A program made the translations under genes and the position numbers. Below are positions 43,748 to 53,684 of a stretch of DNA of 64,000 bases, piece by piece (position 1 is the first letter of the stretch; every line of letters begins with the position of its first letter). The stretch is taken from positions 1-64,000 of the forward strand of contig NZ_JAIVFQ010000014.1 of the NCBI RefSeq assembly GCF_020829495.1, given 5' to 3'. The DNA comes from Nostoc favosum CHAB5714. GTDB taxonomy: Bacteria > Cyanobacteriota > Cyanobacteriia > Cyanobacteriales > Nostocaceae. The notes under the pieces were generated by a model that ran no database searches, was not told where the DNA came from, and saw nothing but the letters and a program-made list of their open reading frames with translations.

Positions 43748-44362
43748 ATGAGTCACCATCCCGTTATTACACTCAATCAGATTAGCAAGGTCTACACCAA
43801 TGGCACTGTTACCCTGCAAGACCTAAATTTAGCAATTCCAGAGTCGCAATTTGTCAGTTTAGTTGGCCCCTCCGGGTGCGGTAAAAGTACAGTTCTGCGA
43901 CTGATTGCCGGATTGGGACGCACGAGTTCTGGTAGTATTGACTGAGGTATAACTCAGCAAGCAAGAAAACTAGCTTTTGTTTTCCAAGATGCCGCACTCA
44001 TGCCTTGGGCAAATGTCAGGGAGAATATACGCCTACCGCTAAAATTGGCGAGAATGTCTAAAAAAGATAGCCAAAAATTGGTACAGCAGACATTAGAACT
44101 GGTAGGATTAAAAAGTTTTGAGGAAAACTATCCCCGCCAGTTATCAGGTGGAATGAAGATGCGAGTATCAATTGCTAGGGCATTAGTTACTCAGCCAAAT
44201 GTTTTGTTGATGGATGAACCATTTGGTGCATTAGATGAAATTACTCGTAGCAAACTCAATGGTGATTTACTCGATTTGTGGCTTCAACACCGATGGACGG
44301 TGGTTTTTGTTACCCACAATATTTACGAAGCAGTGTACTTATCAAAACACATATATTATTGA
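43748..44362 (+). pseudogene. ABC-transporter ATPase with an internal TGA and truncated end
   Basis: The frame from ATG 43748 shows Walker A GPSGCGKST, the Q-loop FVFQDAALMPWANV, the signature QLSGGMKMRVSIARAL, Walker B VLLMDEPFGALDE and H-loop VFVTHNIYEA, as in nitrate/taurine/pyrimidine-type importers. A TGA at 43942-43944 (after SGSID) replaces a probable Trp. After EAVYLSKH the sequence changes to an unrelated tail. It pairs logically with the binding protein upstream; no permease is seen. Confidence 0.7.
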
Positions 44363-44480
44363 AGACGGCGGCAGAAAAGTTATTGATCCTGAGCAGTTAA
44401 AATTTAAGGAAATAGTTGACCCATATCGGTTGATGAATCCCGGTAAAAGCAAGGTTCTTCAATTGCAAATTCAAAATTAG
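44363..44480 (+). pseudogene. C-terminal tail of an FAD-linked oxidase
   Basis: The frame reads IEDGGRKVIDPEQLKFKEIV, then DPYRLMNPGKSKVL and a stop at 44480. DPYRLMNPGK at the C-terminus is typical of FAD_binding_4/oxidase_C enzymes. It is fused directly to the truncated ATPase, so a deletion has removed most of both genes. Confidence 0.5.
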
Positions 44481-44667
44481 CAAACTACCAGAAACACATA
44501 CAGCAGAATTTTGTTACGGGAAGCCCATTTGAAAGTTGCTGTACACGCTTTGCGAGAAAGAGGTATAGCACTGGGGGCGGGTATTTTTTTAACTGCTGAG
44601 TATGAGAACAGCTTGACTGGCTTTGGTGGATTTGGGCGTTTACGGTTGTCGGCGGAAACAGTTGCAA

Positions 44668-44964
44668 GACACCCACTTAGATTCATCTCAGATAATTTTG
44701 CTGCTTGTAAGTGCAAATTTTATAGCTTCAGATTATTGCTGGGATGTCGAGGTAAAACGGGCAATGGAACGGCATGAAAGCAAAGAAGCCAGAGTTATCC
44801 CTACAATTCTCGACTTTGTTGATTGGCAGAGCGCACCGTTTGGCAAACTTCAAGCTCTGCCTGAAGGCGGCAGAGCTGTGAAAAAATGGGGAAGTCGTGA
44901 TGCTGCATTTTTAAGTGTTGCTCTTAGGTTAAGTCAGTTTGCGATCGCAAATACAAGAAATTAG
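44668..44964 (+). pseudogene. C-terminal half of a TIR-domain protein
   Basis: The frame reads HLDSSQIILLLVSANFIASD, YCWDVEVKRAMERHESKEA, RVIPTILDFVDWQSAPFGKL and GRAVKKWGSRDAAFLSVA, a TIR_2-type domain with the catalytic-type Glu after the Cys-Trp. The first strand and helix of TIR are missing. The upstream stretch (44490-44667) encodes an unrelated unknown fragment, ERGIALGAGIFLTAEYENS. It is probably inactive. Confidence 0.55.
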
Positions 44965-45073
44965 GCATTGGGCATTGAGCAGAGAGATGTTTGTCGTTGG
45001 CTGTGCCAATTAAGTGTAGGACTCTTGTACCTAGCAAATCATACTCTTGGATAAGTGCCATAACTTTGCTAAT

Positions 45074-45339
45074 GAGTCTTTTATACTCGCGGACGAGTCT
45101 TTTATACTCGTGAATGAGTCTTTTATACTCGTGAATGAGTTTTTGATACTCGCGGACGAGTCTTTTATACTCGTGAATGAGTCTTTGATACTCGCGGACG
45201 AGTCTTTTATACTCGTGGACGAGTCTTTGATACTCGCGGACGAGTCTTTTATACTCGTGGACGAGTCTTTTATACTCGTGGACGAGTCTTTGATACTCGC
45301 GGACGAGTCTTTTATACTCGTGAATGAGTCTTTTATACT
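45074..45339. repeat. 21-bp tandem repeat array, second locus of the GAGTATAAAAGACTC type
   Basis: Twelve full 21-bp units and a partial one. Each holds GAGTCTTTTATACTC or a GATACTC variant; its reverse complement matches the array at 30452. Variants alternate between CGCGGAC and CGTGAAT ends. Confidence 0.8.
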
Positions 45340-45340
45340 A

Positions 45341-45529
45341 TACGCTGACACCTATCGTGGTGAATACGCCCTGAGTGCTTCTTTTCAAGAACCGTGGTTG
45401 GATGACTTTATCCATTTCAACTTCGAGTACGAGTTTGCGAAAGCAGGTTTTACAGAACTCCATTACGTTCCCTATGCGGTGGGTTTGTGGTATATGGTTG
45501 GCCGTAAGCTTGAAACTGGAGCAGTTTGA
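45341..45529 (+). pseudogene. Unidentified C-terminal gene fragment fused to the repeat array
   Basis: After the repeat the frame continues YADTYRGEYALSASFQEPWL, FEYEFAKAGFTELHYVPYAV and GLWYMVGRKLETGAV, with protein-like composition. It may be the end of a small-molecule methyltransferase, but I do not recognise it surely. No start or N-terminal domain exists apart from the repeats. The rest of 45530-45689 is low-complexity spacer. Confidence 0.35.
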
Positions 45530-45689
45530 TTGTTTACGATATGCCATTGAGTATGTCTTGCATTTTGCGTCCTAACCACTTTAGCGGTTGCCATAACACA
45601 AAAAAATCTGGGGTTGCAGAGAAAGCGGGATAATTTAGCAACTTCCAAAATTCCCCCCCTGCTCCCTCTGCCTCCCCTGCTCCACTCCC

Positions 45690-47138
45690 TTAACTCCCCC
45701 TCTTCTCTTGCCGTTCTTTGAGTTTCAGCATGATCTCTGCGTGCATCTCGCGGGTAATTGGGTAAAAATACGTTAAAACTAAGCCACAAAGCAAACAAAC
45801 TGTAGGTATGGGCCCAACAGCAATGCGAATCGCAAACAGTGCCGATTCAGGTTGCATGGGCAGTGGACTTCCGGCTACAGTTTCTTTGAAACCCGATACT
45901 TGCAAAGCATTTCCCACCAAAAACAGCCCGAAAGCTAAACCAAATTTTTGTAGTAAAACCATGAAGCCATAAAAAATGCCTTCTCTGCGTTGTCCAGTTT
46001 GCAGTTCATCTAATTCAATCACATCTGGAATCATCGACCAAGGAATTAGATAAGCTGTAGAGACACCAATACCAGCCATGACAGCCATAAAATACATCAA
46101 ACCTATTTGACCAGGCTGTAAGAAAAATAGCCCAGCGGCGGCTATTATCCACAAACTCATTCCCAGAAAATAAACAACTTTTTTCCCGATTTTTTTACTC
46201 AGCGCCCCCCAGACAAATAGCATCACCAAAGCACTTCCTTGGACTGCAATCATCACTGTGGGCACATCTGATTCTTTAAGACCCATACAATTGACTACAA
46301 AATAGGGAATAATGCTGGCTGTCACCTGCACACCTAGCCAAGAAAAAAGATATATACCAATCACAAATAAAAAAGGTCGGTTGCTAAAGACAATTTTTAA
46401 CTGTTCAAAGAAGGGCAGAGATGCAGGTTCCTCGGTTTCGATGCGTTTGGTCTCAAAAGCCAAGATGCGATCGCGGACTCCAAAAACGCACCAATATAAT
46501 CCTAAAATTGAAATTACCGTACAAATTGCTGCTAAAACGAGATATTGTTGTTGGCGATCGCTAATTTGAGAAAAAACAATTTGCGTTAAAATCAACGACA
46601 GAATACTGCCACCAATGGAAAATGTAAACCGATAGCTGTTAAGGCTGGTGCGTTCGTCGTAATCTTGAGTTAGTTCTGGAGTCATCGCCGTATAAGGCAA
46701 ATTCACAACCGTATAAAACGCCTGAGAAATCACCCCAATAGCTACGTAGTACCAAAACAGCGGCCAAATATTCTCACTCTGATTTGCACTAAATCGCGGT
46801 ACAATCCACTGCAAGAAGAAGAAAATTCCAAAAGGGATTGCTCCATAAAACATCCAAGGAAGACGACGGCCCCAACGACGAGATTTCGTTTTATCAGTCA
46901 GAAACCCGACAACCGGATCATTTACCCCATCCCAGATTTTGCCAATCATCAAAATACTGCCAGCTAAACCCGGAGGGATACCAGCGACATTGGTAAAGAA
47001 AACCAGCAGAAAAAAGACGGAGATATTTGCAGTGATTGCTGGGCCTAAATCCCCTGCACCGTAAGCCAGTTTTGTTTTCAAGTCGAGTTTTTCACTCTTA
47101 GGATCTCGTTGGGCATCGCCATCACCAGAATTATTCAT
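45690..47138 (-). CDS. GPH-family (MelB-like) sugar/cation symporter
   Basis: From ATG 47138 the protein of about 482 residues begins with a polar N-terminus, then KLAYGAGDLGPAITANISVF. Further motifs are GKIWDGVNDPVVGFLTDKTK, with the Asp residues of the GPH sodium site, and SRRWGRRLPWMFYGAIPFGI. Twelve membrane helices are predicted. GPH symporters import sugars or glycosides with Na+ or H+; the substrate is unknown. A GTG start 12 bases upstream is possible. The C-terminal LKERQEKRGS ends in low-complexity DNA. Confidence 0.8.
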   Translation of the reverse strand: MNNSGDGDAQRDPKSEKLDLKTKLAYGAGDLGPAITANISVFFLLVFFTNVAGIPPGLAGSILMIGKIWDGVNDPVVGFLTDKTKSRRWGRRLPWMFYGAIPFGIFFFLQWIVPRFSANQSENIWPLFWYYVAIGVISQAFYTVVNLPYTAMTPELTQDYDERTSLNSYRFTFSIGGSILSLILTQIVFSQISDRQQQYLVLAAICTVISILGLYWCVFGVRDRILAFETKRIETEEPASLPFFEQLKIVFSNRPFLFVIGIYLFSWLGVQVTASIIPYFVVNCMGLKESDVPTVMIAVQGSALVMLFVWGALSKKIGKKVVYFLGMSLWIIAAAGLFFLQPGQIGLMYFMAVMAGIGVSTAYLIPWSMIPDVIELDELQTGQRREGIFYGFMVLLQKFGLAFGLFLVGNALQVSGFKETVAGSPLPMQPESALFAIRIAVGPIPTVCLLCGLVLTYFYPITREMHAEIMLKLKERQEKRGS

Positions 47139-47267
47139 AAAACTTTGCACTCATAGTAAAATAAAACGTCTGCGACACCGATAGCGTAGCGTTAGCGACG
47201 CAGGAGCGTCACAGCCCGTCGTAGACATCGCCTTCAATACTAGCTATCTACCACTCCCGTTAGACTT

Positions 47268-47786
47268 ATGCCAGACCTTTATGTTTCTTGGTCAGATTAT
47301 CACCAAAAAATTGAACAACTGGCTATTCAGATTTATCAATCCAGTTGGGAATTTAACCAGATTATCTGTCTTGCCAGAGGAGGATTACGAGTTGGAGATA
47401 TTCTCTCCCGTATATACCAGCAACCACTGGCAATTTTAGCAACATCATCTTACAGTGGCACTGGTAAGCAAGAAAGAAATAATTTAATTTTCTCTCAACA
47501 CTTGACAATGACTGCCGAAAAGTTAGGTTCGCGCATTCTCTTAGTGGATGACTTAGTAGATTCTGGCATTACACTCCAGCAGACTATACCTTGGCTCAAG
47601 CAAAATACTAATTTCCCCATTGAGGAAATTCGCACCGCCGTTCTTTGGTATAAAGCCTGTTCAGTTATAGCACCCAATTATTATGTTGATTATTTGGCTG
47701 ACAACCCCTGGATTCATCAACCCTTTGAACACTATGAGCAGATGAACATCGCACAACTCGCGGCTAAGGTAAGTCAAGTGTGTTGA
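47268..47786 (+). CDS. Phosphoribosyltransferase-family protein
   Basis: The 172-residue protein contains the PRPP loop ILLVDDLVDSGITLQQTIPW and the hood/second motif ICLARGGLRVGDILSRIY, typical of type I PRTases such as xanthine/guanine or hypoxanthine enzymes. The ending NPWIHQPFEHYEQM resembles the XGPRT-like group. It would transfer a phosphoribosyl group to a purine; the base is not clear. It is single on the plus strand, divergent from the GPH transporter across about 130 bases with a short repeat. Confidence 0.8.
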   Translation: MPDLYVSWSDYHQKIEQLAIQIYQSSWEFNQIICLARGGLRVGDILSRIYQQPLAILATSSYSGTGKQERNNLIFSQHLTMTAEKLGSRILLVDDLVDSGITLQQTIPWLKQNTNFPIEEIRTAVLWYKACSVIAPNYYVDYLADNPWIHQPFEHYEQMNIAQLAAKVSQVC

Positions 47787-47890
47787 TAAATACTTAGTAG
47801 CGCTACGCGAAATTCAAAATTAAGAATTCAAATTATTTTTGTCATATTCTGAATGGGTTAGCCACAGCAGCTAGGGTTAGATAACTTTAG

Positions 47891-50059
47891 TTAAGTTTTT
47901 AATATCTCCCCAAACTTAGGACTCCACCACCCTTTTTGCGTACTGAAATAAGCCACATCTTTATGTTTATTGTCCTTACGGGATTGTGGATCAGAACATC
48001 GCAACATTGTCTTACTTTGCCCCTCTTTGATATAACTGTACTCCTCTAGAGGTTTCTTACATACTGGGCAGGGATATGTCGTAATCTTAACTGGAGGCTT
48101 TTGTTGATTCTCAGCTTGGACTGTTTTGGTTCGTGGTGGTTTCCAAGTTTTGTTAAAGTCGCTCCAAAATAGCACAACATTTTCACAGCCTTTTGTGCAT
48201 TTGAGAAAATATTTCTTTTTGACCTTACTACTCGGAATTTTTGCGAGAAAATTTTTGCATTCAGGGCATCGCGTCTTGGAAGTTTCATATTTGCGCTCAG
48301 TTATCACATTAGCTTTACCTGTTGAGGAACTCGCAACTACAGTTTTAGCTTTGGAAAGCGCTGGTACAAAGTAATTCTGATTCCAACTAGTTAAATAATG
48401 CTGCCAAGAGTTTTTTCCTTCAGAAATTGCATCAAGCGCATCTTCCATTTTCGCTGTGAATTCCGCCTCTAGTAAATCCGGCAGTGCTTTAAGCAAAAAC
48501 GCATCAACTTCTAACCCTAACGCTGTCGGTTGCAGATGGTCTTTTTTCAACTCAACATAATTTCGTTTTTTTAAGGTAGCAACAGTAGGAGCATAAGTAC
48601 TTGGGCGACCAATTCCTTTACGTTCCATCAGTTGCACCAATTTTGGTTCACTATAACGGGGTGGTGGCTGCGTCTGCTTCTGCTCATGTCCAGCATTCTC
48701 CAGTTTCAGCGCTTGTCCCTGTTGTAATGAAGGTAAAATACTATCTTTGCTGAGATTGTTCCAGTACCGGGCATAACCGTAAAATTCAATCACTTGCCCT
48801 CTAGCTGACCACAGTAGAGAACCAGACTGAGTAATCACCAGAGTTTTACGCAATTGGGCAGCACGACACTGAGAAGCAATTGACCGTTTCCAGATCATCA
48901 CATACAGATTAAACTCATCATCAGGAAGTTCAGAGCGCAATTGAACTGAGGGACGAAACACGTCTGTTGGACGAATCGCCTCATGTGCTTCTTGAGCCGA
49001 TTTGCTACTGCGATGCTTGGCGACTTGCTGCGGTACATTCTGCGGATCATTTTGCTCTAACCATTTACGGGCGCTGGCACAAAATTCTGGACTCAGCATT
49101 ACTGAGTCTGTTCGCATATATGTTATCAGCCCTGCCTCATAAAGCTTTTGGGCCACAATCATGGTTTTGTCGGGAGCAAACCTCAGCTTTGAACCGGCTG
49201 CTTGCTGAAGGCTGGAAGTTGTAAATGGTGGAGGTGGCTGGCGGTTAACGATTTTTCCTTCAAAATGAATCACCTGATGAGGATGTCGCTGTGCTTCTTC
49301 AACTAAACGTGTTGCCTCTGCTTCGGAAAGAACACGCTTAGACTCGGGTGTTTCTGGACTATTACCTACTTTCGCGTCATCGTGAGTTTCAGTTTCTTGG
49401 TCTGCTGCATCTTTTGCAGAATCGACCGTCCCTTTGTAAAAAGCTCGAAATCCTTCCGCATAATCTACCCAGACACTCCAGTAATCTTGGGGGACAAAAG
49501 TAAGAATTTCATTTTCTCGCTGACAAATCAAGTGCAACGTCGCGCTTTGGACTCTGCCAACACTCTTAGCGCCGTTATTCAATGCCCAAACTAACGGGCT
49601 ACCTTTATAACCCACCAACTTATCTAGGCAATCTCGGCACAGCCCAGCACCGATTAAGTTTTGGTCTAGCTTTCTGGGATTAGCGATCGCACTTTGCACC
49701 GCCGATGCTGTAATCTCAGTATAAATTACTCGTTTCGGTTCTCTTAAACCCAGCGTTTCTTTGAGATGCCAAGCGATTGTTTCACCTTCCCGGTCTGGGT
49801 CAGTTGCTAAGACAACTTCATCAACCTGCCTCACCGCAGACTTGAGCTTCTGAATTGTTTCCTTTGCTCGTTGGTCACGCGGGACGTAATTGCACCGGAC
49901 ATTACCGCCGTCCATGACAAAGCCCAAAGAATCGTCTCCTTCATTGCTGAGTTCTCGGATATGGCCACAACTGGCTAGAACTTTCCAATCCGAACCCAGA
50001 ATTTGACTGAGTTTTTTGACTTTTCCCGGAGATTCCACCACAAGGAGGCGTTTGATCAT
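47891..50059 (-). CDS. topA: Type IA DNA topoisomerase
   Basis: The 722-residue enzyme starts with a Toprim domain (LLVVESPGKVKKLSQIL, ATDPDREGETIAWHL). The active Tyr314 lies in GLITYMRTDS, and KGIGRPSTYAPTV follows. Two C-terminal Cys4 zinc motifs are visible (CPECKNFLAK...CTKGC and CPVCKKPLEE...C). A linker of about 45 acidic residues is inserted at 212-250. Compared with standard TopA, SCGHIREL and AGLCRDCLDKLVGYK diverge, so this could be a second, specialised paralogue. It relaxes negative supercoils. Confidence 0.85.
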   Translation of the reverse strand: MIKRLLVVESPGKVKKLSQILGSDWKVLASCGHIRELSNEGDDSLGFVMDGGNVRCNYVPRDQRAKETIQKLKSAVRQVDEVVLATDPDREGETIAWHLKETLGLREPKRVIYTEITASAVQSAIANPRKLDQNLIGAGLCRDCLDKLVGYKGSPLVWALNNGAKSVGRVQSATLHLICQRENEILTFVPQDYWSVWVDYAEGFRAFYKGTVDSAKDAADQETETHDDAKVGNSPETPESKRVLSEAEATRLVEEAQRHPHQVIHFEGKIVNRQPPPPFTTSSLQQAAGSKLRFAPDKTMIVAQKLYEAGLITYMRTDSVMLSPEFCASARKWLEQNDPQNVPQQVAKHRSSKSAQEAHEAIRPTDVFRPSVQLRSELPDDEFNLYVMIWKRSIASQCRAAQLRKTLVITQSGSLLWSARGQVIEFYGYARYWNNLSKDSILPSLQQGQALKLENAGHEQKQTQPPPRYSEPKLVQLMERKGIGRPSTYAPTVATLKKRNYVELKKDHLQPTALGLEVDAFLLKALPDLLEAEFTAKMEDALDAISEGKNSWQHYLTSWNQNYFVPALSKAKTVVASSSTGKANVITERKYETSKTRCPECKNFLAKIPSSKVKKKYFLKCTKGCENVVLFWSDFNKTWKPPRTKTVQAENQQKPPVKITTYPCPVCKKPLEEYSYIKEGQSKTMLRCSDPQSRKDNKHKDVAYFSTQKGWWSPKFGEILKT

Positions 50060-50620
50060 AGCAACTGCGTTCTAGATTTTGAGCAATAAACTGGCAATTG
50101 CAATCAGCGATGGCTGCGCCAACGCCAAAGGCGAACGCCTATTCTCGTGATATGGATTTTCTAGAATACTGTACCAAAAAGCTTTGGAAATTGCTCAACT
50201 CAGTTTAGAGGTAAATCATATCAACGGGATGCCTGATTGTGCGTTCGCCCTACAGCCCTTTGGGCATCCTACGGCAGGCGTTGGCGCAGCCATCGCTGTT
50301 GGAACTGGCTCAACTATTATGATTTTAGCCTCAACAACTTGGATATGTATCATATCAAGTTTCTCCGTTTGGTTTCAAAATAACCAAATTGCATATAGCA
50401 ATCCTAAATCATTCGTGAAAATTTCTCTTTATTCTCTCTGCGTCTCTCTTGCCTCTGCGGTACCCTGTGGCAAGCCACTTTGCATCTACGCTATAAAAAA
50501 TTATTTTTCACAGAAAATTCCCGACTTTTTCAAAAAATCGGGAATCTGAATATTTGGATTTTCACTCGTACAGCACAAATCCTCTTGTTAAAGGTAGGCA
50601 AACTTCCGCTACAGTGTACT
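50060..50620. other. Spacer with short repeats
   Basis: No gene is supported. The stretch holds GGCTGCGCCAACGCC-type short repeats (about 50110-50300, the frame shows only repeat-encoded peptides) and the hairpin ATTCCCGACTT/AATCGGGAAT at 50516-50549, related to 14826. Confidence 0.45.
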
Positions 50621-50641
50621 AGGGAATGTCAATTATTCCCT
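50621..50641 (-). terminator. Hairpin at the ftsH stop codon
   Basis: AGGGAAT and ATTCCCT form a 7-bp stem overlapping the TAG stop of ftsH (50640-50642). It could end the ftsH transcript, though no long T run follows. Confidence 0.45.
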
Positions 50642-52529
50642 AATGAGGTACAGCTACTTGTGCATCGGCTATCTGAGTATTGTCAGCAACAATTTTGCGG
50701 AATAAATCGCCTTCAATTGTTTCCTGTTCTATTAACAAATCTACTAAACGCTCCAAAACTATGCGGTTGAGTTGCAACAGTTCTATTGCTCTAATGTAGG
50801 AATTGTTAACAATTTCGCGCACCTGTGAATCAATTTTGGCGGCAATTTCCTCAGAATAGTCTGATTTATTCATCCAGTCACGTCCCAAAAATACCTCTCC
50901 ACTCTGATTTTCTAGTGACAATGGGCCTAATTCTGACATCCCGAAGCGTGTCACCATCTGCCGCGCCATTCCTGTAACTTGTTGCAGGTCATTACCTGCA
51001 CCTGTGGTCACTTCTGGCTTACCAAAAACAATTTCCTCGGCGGCGCGACCACCCAAAGTAGCAGTAATCCTGGCTTTGAGTTGGGAACGGGAAATTAACC
51101 CCTGTTCTTCGTTGGGAGTAAACCAAGTTAATCCCAGTGCTTGTCCCCGTGGGATGAGTGTAACTTTTTGTACAGGGTCATGGTCTTTGAGGAATGTACC
51201 AACTAAAGCATGTCCAACTTCATGATAGGCAATCAAGCGCTTGCTTTTGCTGTCTACTAAGGCGGTACCTTCCATACCTGCAACGACTCTATCCACAGCA
51301 GCATCAATTTCTAAAAGGGTGACAGCTTCTTTGCGCCTCCTAGCAGTGAGAATGGCAGCTTCGTTGAGTAAGTTGGCTAAGTCTGCGCCAGTAAAACCAG
51401 GAGTGCGACGAGCGATCGCTTCTAATGATACGCTAGGATCAATTTTCTTATTCCGCGCGTGGACTTTCAAAATTTCCAGTCGTCCTTTGAGATCCGGTGC
51501 ATCCACCATCACTTGTCTGTCAAAGCGTCCTGGTCTGAGCAGCGCTGCATCTAGAACATCTGGGCGGTTAGTGGCAGCAATAATAATAATGCCTGTGTTA
51601 CCTTCAAAACCATCCATTTCAGTGAGCAGTTGATTCAGGGTTTGTTCGCGCTCGTCGTTACCACCACCGATACCAGCACCCCGTTGTCTACCTACTGCAT
51701 CAATTTCATCGATAAATATTAGACAAGGGGCATTCTCTTTGGCTTTCTTGAAGAGGTCGCGCACGCGAGATGCACCTACACCAACAAACATTTCCACGAA
51801 TTCTGAACCGGAAATACTGAAAAATGGTACACCTGCTTCACCTGCGATCGCTTTTGCTAGTAAAGTTTTACCAGTACCCGGAGGCCCAATTAACAGCACT
51901 CCTTTGGGAATACGTGCGCCTACAGCAGTAAATCTTTCTGGCTGTTTCAGGAAAGTAACAACTTCTTCGAGGTCTTCTTTAGCTTCTTCAACCCCGGCTA
52001 CATCTTCAAATTTTACTCCAGTTTTTGCCTCCATTTGGAAGCGAGCTTTGGATTTACCGAAATTCATCGCTTGGCTAGAAGCATTAGTAGAGCGACGGAG
52101 GAACAATAGCATTAAAGCCACCAGTGGCAAAATCCACATGAGATTGATCAACAATCCAACAGCAGCTCGACTATTAGCAGAAGAAACTTCACCAAAATCA
52201 ACATCCTTATCTTTGAGGATGTTAATTAACTCTGTGTTTTGTGCCAGAAGTCTCACCTGTTGCGGTGGTGTATCAGCCTTTTGCCCTTTAAGATAAACCT
52301 TTGCTAGCTGTTCAGTTTCGTCAAGCTCTACTTTTTGGATTTCTCCCGCCTTCGCTTTCTTGATCAAGTCGCCATAATTTAAAGAGGTGCTTTCTGCCTT
52401 TTGTGCCAAGACGGGAGTACTCCCGAAAATTCCTGGTAACATAATCAAACTAGCTGCAATCGCACCAACCCAAGCACCACGCTTTGGCGACTGTCTTTTT
52501 ATCAATGGTTTTTTTCCCAAATTTGTCAT
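50640..52529 (-). CDS. ftsH: ATP-dependent zinc metalloprotease FtsH
   Basis: The 629-residue protein has an N-terminal signal-anchor helix (18-36), a lumenal/periplasmic segment (45-120) and a second membrane helix (124-145). The AAA module shows Walker A GPPGTGKT (215-222), Walker B LIFIDEID and the SRH region [18 protein letters not shown]; the zinc site HEVGH is at 436-440. In cyanobacteria FtsH complexes degrade damaged photosystem II D1 protein and others; which paralogue this is cannot be told. Length and features are complete. Confidence 0.95.
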   Translation of the reverse strand: MTNLGKKPLIKRQSPKRGAWVGAIAASLIMLPGIFGSTPVLAQKAESTSLNYGDLIKKAKAGEIQKVELDETEQLAKVYLKGQKADTPPQQVRLLAQNTELINILKDKDVDFGEVSSANSRAAVGLLINLMWILPLVALMLLFLRRSTNASSQAMNFGKSKARFQMEAKTGVKFEDVAGVEEAKEDLEEVVTFLKQPERFTAVGARIPKGVLLIGPPGTGKTLLAKAIAGEAGVPFFSISGSEFVEMFVGVGASRVRDLFKKAKENAPCLIFIDEIDAVGRQRGAGIGGGNDEREQTLNQLLTEMDGFEGNTGIIIIAATNRPDVLDAALLRPGRFDRQVMVDAPDLKGRLEILKVHARNKKIDPSVSLEAIARRTPGFTGADLANLLNEAAILTARRRKEAVTLLEIDAAVDRVVAGMEGTALVDSKSKRLIAYHEVGHALVGTFLKDHDPVQKVTLIPRGQALGLTWFTPNEEQGLISRSQLKARITATLGGRAAEEIVFGKPEVTTGAGNDLQQVTGMARQMVTRFGMSELGPLSLENQSGEVFLGRDWMNKSDYSEEIAAKIDSQVREIVNNSYIRAIELLQLNRIVLERLVDLLIEQETIEGDLFRKIVADNTQIADAQVAVPH

Positions 52530-52830
52530 AATAATTACCCTTTGTCTGCTGGCACAAGTTGAGCTATGGTTTTATGCCTATTCTTCTACCAAAAATTGTA
52601 ATAACTGGAAATTACACTTTTCTTATCTAGTCTAACTTCCAGACTAGGTATTGGGGATTTGGGATTGGGGACTGGGTATTAGAGATTAGGATTAAAATAA
52701 TTCTTTCCCAGTCCCCTAGATATCAATTTGACACATTCCGGCACAAATCGCTAAGATAAACATAGTCATAACGATTCCGCTTTTTAAGAAGTCTGGTAAT
52801 AGTAGCTAGTTAATAGTTTGTGGGTTAATT

Positions 52831-53376
52831 ATGGTGAGAATTATTGGAATTGGTGGTAGTTTAAGATCCAACTCATATACCCAGCTTGCTTTACAAGTAG
52901 CAGTGCAAAGGGTAGAAGCCCTCGGAGCAGAGGTAGAAATTCTTGATTTAAGACAGTTGCAGTTACCGTTTTGCACTGGTGCCAAGGAGTATCCAGAGTA
53001 CCCAGATGTTCAGCGCTTGCAAGATACAGTCAGCCGCGCCGATGGATTAATTTTAGCGACACCTGAATATCATGGTGGGGTTAGTGGTGTCCTGAAAAAT
53101 GCTCTAGATTTGATGAGCTTTGACCAACTGTCTGATAAAGTAACAGGACTAATCAGCGTATTAGGGGGTCAGTCTAATAGTAATGCTTTAAATGACCTAC
53201 GGCTAATTATTCGTTGGGTGCATGGTTGGGTGATTCCAGAACAAATTGCGATCGGACAAGCTTGGGGTGCTTTCAGTCCTGAAGGCAAGCTAGTAGATGA
53301 GAAGCTTTCGCAAAGATTTGACCAATTTGCTCAGAGTTTAGTTGACAATACTCGCAAGCTGCGGGGTGTAAATTAG
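52831..53376 (+). CDS. NADPH-dependent FMN reductase
   Basis: The 181-residue flavodoxin-fold protein has the phosphate loop GIGGSLRSNSYTQLA, the isoalloxazine-contact TPEYHGGVSGVLKNALDL and VLGGQSNSNALNDLR, as in FMN_red (SsuE/ChrR/azoreductase-like) enzymes. It reduces FMN or quinones with NAD(P)H in the cytoplasm. It is a single gene, divergent from ftsH. A spacer of about 300 bases (52530-52830) upstream has no recognised signal. Confidence 0.8.
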   Translation: MVRIIGIGGSLRSNSYTQLALQVAVQRVEALGAEVEILDLRQLQLPFCTGAKEYPEYPDVQRLQDTVSRADGLILATPEYHGGVSGVLKNALDLMSFDQLSDKVTGLISVLGGQSNSNALNDLRLIIRWVHGWVIPEQIAIGQAWGAFSPEGKLVDEKLSQRFDQFAQSLVDNTRKLRGVN

Positions 53377-53459
53377 TTAAAGCTTGAGGAGGCATCAGCA
53401 ACGGTGCGATATGAAAACTTGAGCCGCATCTATGCATGAAAGTACGCCATAAATAAATG

Positions 53460-53487
53460 TAGGGTGAGCAAAATTTTGCCCACCCTA
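53460..53487. terminator. Bidirectional hairpin after the FMN reductase gene
   Basis: TAGGGTGAGCAAAA and TTTTGCCCACCCTA pair over 13 of 14 positions with a minimal loop. The T run is weak, so it may act by structure or be a dispersed repeat. Confidence 0.5.
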
Positions 53488-53532
53488 TAAAACTAAACTT
53501 AATTATCCGTGCGCTTTTCTCAAAGACGCACG

Positions 53533-53684
53533 TTAACTCCTGTCCGTGGGTTTAAGTCCCCCGGTTCAATAAAAATTTTGTTTTGTGTTGGGGTTAAATC
53601 CCCATTACAAAACAAAATTTACGAATTACGTTAGCGCAGCGTTAGCGAGTCATCGAGCGTCATTACGAATTACGAATTATTTAA
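53533..53684. repeat. TTAA-flanked dispersed repeat, copy 2
   Basis: This is the reverse orientation of the copy at 37466, including GCGAGTCATCGAGCGTC. It abuts the stop codon of the ferrochelatase-like gene and is bounded by TTAA at both ends (53532-53535 region and the stop codon). Confidence 0.6.

Noticed and set aside
45031..45351. 106-codon leftward frame of SIKDSST-type repeats
   Set aside because: It is only the mirror of the tandem array; no start signal or domain supports a gene.
50184..50549. 121-codon frame upstream of topA
   Set aside because: It runs through short dispersed repeats and a hairpin; no domain is recognisable.
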